From assembly GCF_029784135.1 (NCBI RefSeq), contig NC_073746.1, forward strand, positions 60,672,097 through 60,736,096: a DNA stretch of 64,000 bases. The letters are read 5' to 3'. This stretch comes from Toxorhynchites rutilus septentrionalis (lineage: Eukaryota > Arthropoda > Insecta > Diptera > Culicidae). Shown here piece by piece: positions 56,145 through 64,000 of the stretch. How positions within the stretch are numbered: position 1 is the stretch's first letter; each line of letters starts with the position of its first letter. Below the pieces are notes generated by a model. That model was not told the origin of the DNA and ran no database searches. It saw only the letters and a program-made list of their open reading frames with translations. The position numbers were made by a program, and so were the translations under genes.

Positions 56145-56460
56145 TGAACCAAACGAATATCACCTAGTAAGTTGAATTGAATTACAATGCCGCCCTGCGA
56201 TTTCATCCTGTTTGATCGAGACAAACAAAAAAGGATGGAGTATGTAAAACGTATATCTGAAAAATAAGTTATCGTTATGCATAAATAGGCAATCCATTAA
56301 ACGGATTGGCGTTTAATGGCGTGACTATCGCAATCCTATGTATATAAAATAAAGACGTTTTCGTCCAATATGCTTTTGTTTCTCGAAGTATAAACATCCA
56401 ACTAAATTCGTTAGCACATACTTGTGTACAAAGAAAAAGAACCACAATGAAGGGTTAAGA
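56145..56460. other. AT-rich intronic DNA
   Basis: Nothing recognised. Confidence 0.35.
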
Positions 56461-56463
56461 GAG

Positions 56464-56885
56464 GGGGTCTTCGTAGCCACATTGGTAGTGCTTTCGCTTA
56501 CTAAGCGATCAATCGTGTGCTCAAAACTCAGGACCCTCAGTTGACCATTTTTGTGTTCTTATAGAATAACTAAGTCTACACAACAACCATCATTGATGGA
56601 AATCGATTCACGATCGGAGTCCTGGCATCTCTCCATTCATACAAGCTCAGCTTGCAACAAGTAACATTGAGTTATTGTGCTATTAATAACACAACAATGA
56701 TCATATCAACTGTCTCCGCTGTCCTGTCTGACTGAACAATGGAATAGAAAGAACATTCTGAAGACTGAATGGCTACTATGTAATTTACCACATGGTATAG
56801 AAGACACGATTAGCATGTAACATGAACACGATTAAATCTGGCTCTGTTACAGCTAGAAATGGTAATGAGCCTAAATAAAATAAAA
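56464..56885 (+). mobile_element. tRNA-derived SINE, family D, full length
   Basis: The head GGGGTCTTCGTAGCCACATT has an A-box-like TAGCCACATTGGTAGTG and B-box-like GTGCTCAAAACTC. The ~350-bp body (TATTAATAACACAACAATGATC, AACTGTCTCCGCT) ends AATGAGCCTAAATAAAATAA. The body recurs at 59733-60033. The head is too diverged to be a tRNA gene. Confidence 0.7.
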
Positions 56886-57124
56886 AATGGGACAAAAAAG
56901 GGAAAAATACTCCACTTGCTTGGTAAAGTATGGATCTCTCTGCATACAGTATCGTCAGACAAGCCGAAAATCTTTTTCTTGTTCAGAAAAGGCCAAGAAT
57001 ATCGGTTGGTTTCCTACTTCCCTTCACATTATGATTCTTTCTATAATTTTTTTTGGTGAGTGAAACTAAATGATCAAAGCTGGAAGTATACGCTCCGAAA
57101 TGATTTTGCACTTGAACTGCTGTG

Positions 57125-57322
57125 TGTGACATAAGCAAAAAAGAAAGACGTGGCGTGACTTCAAACAGAAATCACGAATGTCTTCTTCAAAATCCACATA
57201 GGTAGGAAACTAGCAGAGCTTAATTTGCAATATTTTCTCTCTCCTCAAAGTCCATACAACTTGCACTGCGTTTGCATTTCGAACGAGCGGCCACTATGTG
57301 TGATATCAACATTAACAGAAAG
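57125..57322 (-). pseudogene. H2B-like relic scrap, interrupted by hAT
   Basis: GCATTTCGAACGAGCGGCCA and CTATGTGTGATATCAACATTAACAGAAAG (in parts) match 20276-20318 of the H2B-like relic. It sits on the H2B side of the divergent promoter remnant at 58440-58600, with the hAT relic inserted between. Confidence 0.3.
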
Positions 57323-58382
57323 CAGGGTTGTCACATTTAATTCTGTAAAATTTTCTGAAAAAATCTGTGTATCTGTATTTTTAACAAAACTGTATTTTTT
57401 TTTGGAAAAATTAAGGGAAAAAATGAATTGTAATGGTTTATTTTCATTTTGAATTTATTTTTCTTATTTATGGGTTGTTAAAGTCGTATCAATACAACAA
57501 AATAAATCATAAAAAGGTTTACTCATAATCCTCTGAATTGTATGATGGTTATACATGGTTTTGTTGAACTTTGCCTACAATGTTTTTTGTCAAATTCATC
57601 CTTGAAGCTCCTTCTTGAGCCGATACATAGTACTTCGCCTTCAAAATAGAATCTATAATTGTGGGTGCCAACCGATTTCCAGACTTTGTTTTTGGTGGCA
57701 TTGTAAGGCGAGAATATTCGCTCAACACAAGCTGATGAATGTTTTCAAAAAGTATGTTACAAATGACCTTAGCAATGGATACAAAAATTTCTCATCACGC
57801 CTTTTGGCATCCAACAACTGGGACCAAGTTATATCTTAGTCACTCAATTTTTGCCCCATAATGTTCGTCTTGAGCCTGAATTCGTTTTCCAAGCCTTGTC
57901 TATTACCTGCTTCAACGAATTGAGGAAATTGGCATCATTAAGGTTTATTATAAATTTCCCGAAATTGAGACCTTTCTGATTGAAAAGTGCAGATTTCGTT
58001 ATTGATGAGCGGTAAAACAAAGTTTAGGAACATCATAATCGGTTCAGTCATAAGAAATGAGTCAATATACGATTGGCAGATTGATTATGGTCATACTTAA
58101 CTTGGAACGAAAAGAATTGTTTAGGCTCATCAAATCGCTCAAGATTTCGCTTAACAACTGCCTTCAATGAACGCCATCTCATTGCGCTGCGTTCAACATT
58201 TTATAAATCAAGGTATCTATGTATGCACTGTAATAAAATTAATGTTTAAAATTGATTTAAAAAAAACTGTGAATTCTGTATCTTTGCTGAAAATCTGTAA
58301 TTCTGTATATACAGATTCTTTATCTGAAATTTGGCGGAAAAACCTGTAAAATACAGAATATTCTGTATATGTGGCAACCCTG
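57323..58382 (-). mobile_element. hAT-like transposon relic
   Basis: Left end CAGGGTTGTCACATTTAATT and right end (reverse complement) CAGGGTTGCCACATATACAG are short terminal inverted repeats. Degenerate coding on the minus strand includes QLVLSERIFSPYNATKNKVWKSVG (in parts, about 57740-57670), resembling the hAT C-terminal dimerisation motif. Many stops are present. An 8-bp target duplication is not evident (left ACAGAAAG, right TGACTAAT), so it is old or the flank was altered. The family is also seen at 38345-42475 and 63330-63415. Confidence 0.55.
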
Positions 58383-58439
58383 TGACTAATAGAAATCGCG
58401 ATTTCCTTCTTCTATACCGAATAAATTCCAAACGGTTCC

Positions 58440-58600
58440 AATATTCCCTCTTAGGTTCCAATATTCCCTCTCGCTTCAGTATCCGTAGGACAAAAGCACT
58501 GCATTTGCATATCAAGCGATCGAGATACGCGTGTTTGCTTCGCAGAGTTATATAAAACTTATGCTTCACCGCTGCATTAGTTAGTTGTTCGTTATGACCC
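58440..58600 (+). promoter_or_regulatory. Core-histone-type divergent promoter remnant
   Basis: It contains the octamer ATTTGCAT (58503-58510), classic for H2B promoters, then TATATAAAA (58549-58557) and an initiator-like TTAGT (58577-58581) 28 bp later. An ATG follows at 58594, leading into the H2A-like relic. On the other side lies the H2B-like scrap on the minus strand, matching the divergent H2A/H2B arrangement of many animals. Confidence 0.45.
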
Positions 58601-58720
58601 TCACGGTTAGGTAAACTACAACAAAGTATACAAAAAAGGTGTGGAAAAATAGGAACGCTTTCAATTTTCGTCAATTTAAACCGGTTGCGGACTAAGGTCT
58701 CGTAATGTATAGCATATCAC
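58594..58720 (+). pseudogene. Histone H2A-like relic (N-terminal part)
   Basis: From the ATG at 58594 the nucleotides can be aligned by eye with the start of H2A. The best part is TTTCAATTTTCGTCAATTTA then AACCGGTTGCGGA (58657-58691) against the H2A codons for LQFPVGRIHRLLR. The reading frame itself is not open. It is supported by the promoter elements just upstream rather than by the alignment alone. Confidence 0.35.
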
Positions 58721-58833
58721 ATAAATCTAAAAGAATTTCCGATTTGCTTGGTCTGCAAATCAACGAAAGTCGTTTGCAGCACAAAACGTTAATAACGTTG
58801 CAACTATTTCATGAAAACGCGTCTGATCATCAT

Positions 58834-59073
58834 CATGCCGGGTGTTCGGGTTCGATTCCCGTTCTGACAGGGGGATTTTTCGTCAGAGACATTTCCTTCG
58901 ACTTGCACTGTGGTCACGCGCATTCTAGAGTTTGCCCCTCGGAATACATTCAAGGCGTGTTATTTGGCTTAAGAAATCTCAACTAAGTATTAATAAATGA
59001 CGCTAGTTAATGCATACGTTGAGACGGCAACAGTTCCACAGGGAACGTTAACGCCATTCAAGAAGAAGAGAAG
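58834..59073 (+). mobile_element. tRNA-derived SINE, family B, copy missing the A-box
   Basis: It begins CATGCCGGGTGTTCGGGTTC with an intact B-box (GGTTCGATTCCCG) but no A-box half. The body (CACTGTGGTCACGCG, CGTGTTATTTGGC, GTTGAGACGGCAACAGTTCC) and AAGAAGAAGAG tail match 28750-29026. Confidence 0.85.
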
Positions 59074-59149
59074 CGTCTAATTTGGCACCCTTGCCGAAGC
59101 CCTACTCCAGGCCTACTCCGAATAATAAAAACAAATATTTTAGGTACAT

Positions 59150-59470
59150 AATGGCCTCTATAAGTTATGGGGTCGATTTAGATTCACGCAATTAATTTGA
59201 GTTTCGGAAATATAAAAAAATCACACGGGCCAGTATTTATGCGTTGCATGCACGAGGCATCAGAATTTGATCGCTCAAGTATTTCTTCAGTCACTTGATT
59301 GCAATTATATTTTTAATGAAAATAGAGCTCTTTTGGCACTAGTCGTGCTACTACTTTTCCTATGTCCAGAACATCAACCAGAATATGATGAACCGTCTCG
59401 TGAGAGATACTTAACTCTCTTAAACTCTTAAACTTTTTCTCTTAAACTTAAATGATGATTTCCGAGCACC
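59150..59470 (-). mobile_element. Deletion derivative of a mariner, copy 1
   Basis: The minus strand carries diverged mariner coding (CDFFIFPKLKL at about 59225-59190 read after TG, and DHHLSLR-like N-terminal pieces) in the same order as 62100-62430, with the same large internal gap between the first catalytic region and CDFF. It has more stops than copy 2. Confidence 0.5.
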
Positions 59471-59732
59471 ATTCCTTTTGTTTTGTCGATGTTTTCATCA
59501 GTTAGAGAAGTGGATGATGGTTTTTGTTGCGTTGCGTATATATATTGCTATTGTATATGTTTAGGCGTTATTGGTATCTATTCAAATAAAAAGATATAAT
59601 TGAGTAAAAAAATCCAGAAAATAGTTTTTTCTTGAACTTCATTCAGTTTCAATAGTCATTTAATTCAGCAACCTCATTGATGCTCGGTCTGTCAGACCTA
59701 TGCGTGAGTATAGGAAGGTTAAAGCCACTGTT

Positions 59733-60033
59733 TTAGAATAACTACGTCCACACATCATCAGCGATGGACATCGATCCGCGGTCGAATGAAGTTCGATTCA
59801 TCCATACAACTGCTCTGCTCTGCTCTGCAAGAAACATCGGGCTGCTGTGCTATTAATAACACAACAATGATCATATAAACTGTCTCCGCTATCTGGTGGT
59901 CTAACTAAACAATGGAAGAGCAGAAAAAATTCTCTTACGCCTGAAAATGGCTATCGTGCAATGTACAATTTATAGATACGATAAAACATGTAACATGCAC
60001 ACGATTAAAAACCTGCTCTGCTACAACTAATTT
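59733..60033 (+). mobile_element. SINE family D body, 5' truncated
   Basis: It matches 56570-56860: AGAATAACTACGTCCACAC, TGCTATTAATAACACAACAATGATCATA, AAACTGTCTCCGCTATC and CTCTGCTACAACTA. The tRNA-like head is absent. Confidence 0.7.
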
Positions 60034-60039
60034 TTTTGA

Positions 60040-61285
60040 ATTTGCAAGTTCCTAAAGAAATGAACATCCCTTGTGTAACCTTATGTCATGCGGTGTTCGT
60101 TCGCTAGATAGAACTCAGACTGTGGTTGAACTTAACATTGATTGCCTGTCCACTCTCCTTTCTGCCACATTGATTAGTTACATTTTAAGTGGTAATTGTG
60201 AACAGAGATGAAAAAATAAGTGTGAGCTACGTTCCTTGATATAGTTTCTAGTGAGCAAACGGATCGGAAGCTACCGCCGAGTGTTGTCAAATACATGCAT
60301 CGCACCCACTGATAATATTTTGACCGTTTTTAACCCATCGCAGTCTACATTCCACCACAAGTGGCATGATGAAACACATCACATTGTTTGCATGATGATG
60401 ATGATGATGTATATATTTTTTTTCTCCCTCGCGATAATCGCGAAGAAAAGTCCGAGTGCCCATTACTGCGGGAATGTGACGGAAATACAATAACAACAAC
60501 AACAACAAACCGACAATCGCAAACACATTATGAAATCGCAAAAATGGCAGCCGAGGATTTTACCTAGCCTTGCATCGGATCGAGGACCACTCAGTAGAAT
60601 GTGGGGAGACGATTCGCGTTCTGCTTCGGTCTGTTTTTTTTTGTTTTAAAAATATCGCTTTTTTGTAGCAGATTCTTGCGTCTTCTCTGTTGTCGTCGTA
60701 TGAATGTGGGACTTTCATCTTGGGTAAAAATTGTGAACAAATCACGATCAGTTGTCCTGCAGTGTTTTTTTTTCAGCTGATATTCCGGTAGTAGAACGTT
60801 TCGAGTGAAACAAATACATCGAATCTTAATCTCACGAGAAGCTGAATTATTAAGCTGAACTATGTCAAAGATCATGTGGATATCGTCTGCAAACTGACTG
60901 CAGATACAAATATACTATCAATGAAATATGAAATTTCATTCTGTTTTAGATATGTTGTGGAGGAATGTCACAACTGTAATTTGCTCAACCTCGGGAAACG
61001 ATGGGGCTACAATTCAATTTAATCATTTCTACTAGCGGTTTGATGAATTCCTGAAATAATTTAGTGAAAAAGCATTATGTCTGCCGTAGATGATATTATA
61101 TGATATGAATATCGGAGATAGTGTTTTTAAATATAAAACTTTTTAATATTAAATTCAATTTTTAAACAAGTTTTTTAACAAAAAATTTGAAATGTAATTT
61201 ATCCTTTTTTCTTGACGTGTTTTAAATGAACTTCCGGAATTTCTTCAATTCATGAATCTTGATTTAGGTTACTTTTTTATCGTTA
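60040..61285. other. Intronic DNA with short simple repeats
   Basis: (ATG)n at 60391-60410 and (AAC)n at 60491-60510. No gene or transposon was recognised. Confidence 0.35.
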
Positions 61286-61288
61286 ACT

Positions 61289-61660
61289 ATGTCCACATCG
61301 AAATTTTCTCTTACTTTGAACATATTCAAAGTAGAAACTTCTATGCGTAAGAAAAAACGAACAAAAGCAAACATCCTGCATGAAAGAAAATTGGATGAAG
61401 AAAGGATACAATGTAGTTTATCTCAGCCACTTTCGAATCGCTTCTCAAAGCATCCATTTGTAACCGTTCAATCGCTTACCATTTCGAACAAAACAAAAAT
61501 CTTCTCACAAAAAACGGGATATACAAAAATACGCTTCAATCCCAGAGGACAGTTGTTAATCAAGGCGATGGCCCAAAAGAGAGTACCAATCAATCCGACA
61601 TCGAACATCGATTCGCAGGAGCGGGACCGAAGCAAAAAACCCGAAAACCAAAACAGTTAA
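61289..61660 (+). CDS. Candidate small basic protein, unrecognised
   Basis: A 123-codon frame with ATG at 61289 and TAA at 61658-61660. The product begins MSTSKFSLTLNIFK, is rich in Lys/Arg/Ser (MRKKKRTKAN, EERIQCSLSQ, QERDRSKKPENQNS) and shows no signal peptide, membrane segment or known domain. AATAAA at 61671-61676 follows the stop, and the frame is less AT-rich than its flanks. Against it: no promoter motif, no known homologue and a length reachable by chance. It might be an unrecognised exon or a chance ORF. Confidence 0.25.
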   Translation: MSTSKFSLTLNIFKVETSMRKKKRTKANILHERKLDEERIQCSLSQPLSNRFSKHPFVTVQSLTISNKTKIFSQKTGYTKIRFNPRGQLLIKAMAQKRVPINPTSNIDSQERDRSKKPENQNS

Positions 61661-61664
61661 CGAT

Positions 61665-62100
61665 CCTTCGAATAAATTTAATCCCTTTTCCGTTCGTTAT
61701 CGTCATTTGTGTTGGATCAGATTTTTGGCCTGCGTTAAGCATAATTCATTCAAGAAATACGAACAGGCTGAAAAAAAACGATTGCGTTCAAGATAATTGT
61801 TAGCGTGTGCATTGATCGTTTGATGGTGTTTTTTTTTCAATCGGGTTCAACGGGAAACGAATTACCCGAGATGGGCAGAACAATGAATGTATGCATCGCA
61901 GACCTTTGGGTTTCTCCCTTCACTATTAGGGTGGATTTTATTTTTCGAAAAATATACATTCTGTCAAATATATACCCTGAATCTGCATTTTTAAAGAAAA
62001 TGCTTTATTCATCGTCTAAATTTCTAGGTCGATTCTGAATCAATACACTTTTTCTAAGGAACAATCCAGTCATTGAAATACTTTTTATAGCTTTAGCAAA
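61665..62100. other. AT-rich intronic DNA
   Basis: Nothing recognised. Confidence 0.35.
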
Positions 62101-62430
62101 TTCATTTTTATGCTTTCAATGCCATCAAAGCGGGTCCCACGAAGCGGTAATTTTAATTTCGGAAATAGGGAAAAATCACACAGGGCAACCTCTCCAGTAA
62201 TTGTGCGTTGGATGAACGTAGGGTCAGAATTTGATCGTTCAAGCATGTCTTCAGTCACTTGTTTGCGATGGAATTTTGGAAGAAATATGAACTCTGTTGG
62301 TACTAGTCATGCTGCGACTTTTCTCATGCCCAAAACATCATCCAAAATATGACGAATAGTCCTGTAAAGAAATTCAATTCACGGGCTAGCTCTGTGAAAC
62401 TCAAATGATTTCCGATTTCCGAGCATTTCC
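62100..62430 (-). mobile_element. Deletion derivative of a mariner, copy 2
   Basis: The minus strand reads in mariner order: RKVAA, LVPTEFIFLPKFHRK, TEDMLERSNSDPTFIQRTITG (near the first catalytic motif), then directly VALCDFSLFPKLKLPLRG and FDGIESIK from the C-terminal part. The central ~150 codons with most catalytic residues are gone. The same junction type is seen at 59150-59470. Ends were not identified. Confidence 0.65.
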
Positions 62431-62436
62431 TTTCAT

Positions 62437-62480
62437 TGACGTAGGACTACGTCTTTGATTTCTATATAGGAGGGTTACTC
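62437..62480 (+). repeat. ACGTC-family repeat end
   Basis: TTGACGTAGGACTACGTCTT followed by TGATTTCTATATAGG is the 5' end motif of the family (as at 9910 and 37122). The body is not present, so this is a truncated copy. Confidence 0.55.
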
Positions 62481-63325
62481 TACGAAAAATTATATGCAAA
62501 TGCATATTGCGCAGAATCGTTTTTACGATATATGTTATAATATATACCATCAGACAGTAAATTTATTCAGTAATTCTCTCGCCCGAGACCTCAACAGTGG
62601 AAATAGTAAAACAAGTGAGCAATTTAACGAATAAAAGAGGTGTGTTTCGCGAGCGAATGCACAGTAAATCATGTTTAATGTATTCTTTCTTTCAACTTGG
62701 TTTCCGTGAATGTTGTATACAACTCAAAATTGCGTGCAATAATTCGTATTGTGCAGGAATAAGGGTGATGTAGATGGTGGAGTGGGTTAGTAAAACTGCT
62801 GCAATTCCATAGAAAATAAATATTTCACCGATTATATTATCATGGCCCACAGTGTCAGTGTGTGTGGCATGAAATATAGTTGGCAAACGAACATTATTTC
62901 AGCGAAAAAGCTTCTACTCCCGATGACTTAGAATAAGATTAATAATAAGAGTAAGACAATGGGAAAAATCGCAATATCATGGCTATTCATTAAAACTAAA
63001 GTATCTATATGATTTCATGTGCATTTTGCCTCAAAATATCACTAAATCGTATGTATTTTCAACATTTCTTTGTTTCTTCCCCATAAACGTTATATTCCAT
63101 GTAACTAACGACGGCATAATTATTATTGTTTACCGATCCAATACTTCGTCTACCATTCCGCACTGTTTGTTGCTTGTTAGATCGAGAACTATTTTGGGAT
63201 TTGGGATTTGGGATTTTCATTGCAGCAGCCTTGTGGACCAATCATCGAAATCAAATTTCTCTCTCACCAGTTTTACCTACTCCACGTGTTAATAATTTAT
63301 CATTCCAGAAAATCCGTGCCTATCT
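62481..63325. other. AT-rich intronic DNA
   Basis: GGGATTTGGGATTTGGGATTTT at 63194-63215 is a short simple repeat. No gene was recognised. Confidence 0.35.
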
Positions 63326-63329
63326 GTAC

Positions 63330-63415
63330 TTATGTACAAAAATTTGTAATTCGTACCAAAAATTTTTTAGAAAAATCTGTACCATTCCAGATTAATCTGT
63401 ACGTGTGGCTACTCT
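63330..63415. mobile_element. hAT-like element end fragment
   Basis: AATCTGTACCATTCCAG, ATTAATCTGTACGTGTGGCT and repeated GTACAAAAATT words resemble the ends at 38345-38410 and 42384-42470. Only a terminal scrap remains. Confidence 0.4.
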
Positions 63416-63747
63416 CGTTGAACCTCCTACCAGAAACTAATTATGTGTTTTGTTCGTTATAACCCATTTGACGATTATAAGTACGGTTATAAGGGCCACC
63501 ATTTGGAGTTTCAAAAGAGTTAAAATAACAATAACAGATTTCTAAACAATGAAAGGAATTATATTTAAAAAATTATTCCGAACAATCGCAGTGCTACGTC
63601 AATCCAATGTGTGTGCTCTTAGGAAAATCGTTCATCTCTTCTCGGCTGTCTTTCGACACACAATAAATTTTGTTTGCAGCATAACATTTTACCAAACATC
63701 TATTTTTTATCTTCGCTTATTTTTCGTCGGTCTATTTCCGCACATCA

Positions 63748-63961
63748 GTGCCAATCACCAACATCAGGGAGGTGACTCCACCTGTTCCTACCTATCAGAC
63801 TCAACAACTCTTGAGCCGGGCCAACTTTATTTACTTCCCTTCCGAAGGAAGGCGTTATCAGAGATTTTTCGCCTCAGAAAATCCCAACGACGCCAGCTGG
63901 GATTGAATCCAGGCCGATCAGATTGTGAGGCTGTTACGCTAACCACTGGCGTCGTCTACCT
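63748..63961 (-). mobile_element. tRNA-derived SINE, Feilai-like
   Basis: The minus strand begins GGTAGACGACGCCAGTGGTT (A-box region CCAGTGGTTAGCG), with a B-box-like GGATTCAATCCCAGC, then TTTCTGAGGCGAAAAATCTC, GATAACGCCTTCCTTCGGAAG and a body ending near TGATTGGCAC. The layout and many words match the Feilai SINE family of Aedes as I remember it. The target duplication is not clear. Confidence 0.75.
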
Positions 63962-64000
63962 AACATCTTCAACCAATAGAATTATCCATATCAAAAATCG

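Larger units (their letters stand above)
6190..64000 (+). other. Inferred first intron of the Zir-like gene
   Basis: After the donor at 6190 no further DOCK-like exon was found on the plus strand, so the rest of the window is probably one giant intron filled with transposons. Introns of tens of kilobases are normal in Aedes genomes. This is inference: the exon could be mis-assigned, or small exons could have been missed. Confidence 0.4.

Overview
The window reads as nuclear DNA of a culicine mosquito, most likely Aedes or a close relative. This is inferred from long AT-rich non-coding stretches, high transposon density, an ITmD37E-type transposon (a family known from mosquitoes), an I-clade LINE with RNase H, Feilai-like and other tRNA-derived SINEs, Helitrons, several mariner and Tc1 relics and foldback MITEs. 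I could run no database search, so genus and all family names rest on motif recognition.

Only one convincing host coding segment is present. At 6091-6189 (+) a 33-codon first exon resembles the N-terminus of the zizimin (DOCK9/10/11, DOCK-D) Rac/Cdc42 exchange factors (Drosophila Zir). It follows a relatively GC-rich leader (about 5300-6090) and ends at a good splice donor. I found no second exon, so everything from 6190 to the right edge is probably its first intron, more than 57 kb long. An open frame at 61289-61660 (+), followed by AATAAA, is the only other host-like candidate.

Layout. 1-4.7 kb: repeats, a LINE 3' fragment with a SINE inside it, and a mariner relic. 5-6.2 kb: promoter, leader and exon 1. 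6.2-15.7 kb: intronic DNA with SINEs, a TIR element, a degenerate tandem repeat and histone-like relics. 15.7-18 kb: a nested palindrome and two dead Tc1 elements. 18.3-20.4 kb: decayed histone-like sequences with 3' stem-loops. 21-29 kb: a MITE, a dead mariner, a 1.8-kb AT-rich inverted repeat, a 0.9-kb 8-bp tandem array and SINEs. 29-38 kb: fairly unique DNA, a dead ITmD37E element, a second 8-bp array and an H1-like relic. 38.3-42.5 kb: a hAT relic split by a 3.4-kb I-clade LINE with a perfect 13-bp target duplication. 42.5-48 kb: more histone-like relics, Helitron pieces and a 7-bp array. 48-64 kb: mariner relics, a bounded Helitron, SINEs, a hAT relic and an H2A/H2B-like divergent promoter remnant.

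The most unusual theme is the scatter of decayed histone-like segments (H1, H2A, H2B, H3, possibly H4). Several carry stem-loops of the replication-dependent histone 3'-end type or TATA/initiator/octamer promoter elements, and some are mixed with a repeat family marked by the motif GACGTAGGACTACGTC. The second theme is nested transposition, where intact target-site duplications give the order of events. No transposase or reverse transcriptase here is intact. I see no bacterial-type operon, CRISPR, rRNA or functional tRNA gene, and no convincing new multi-gene system.
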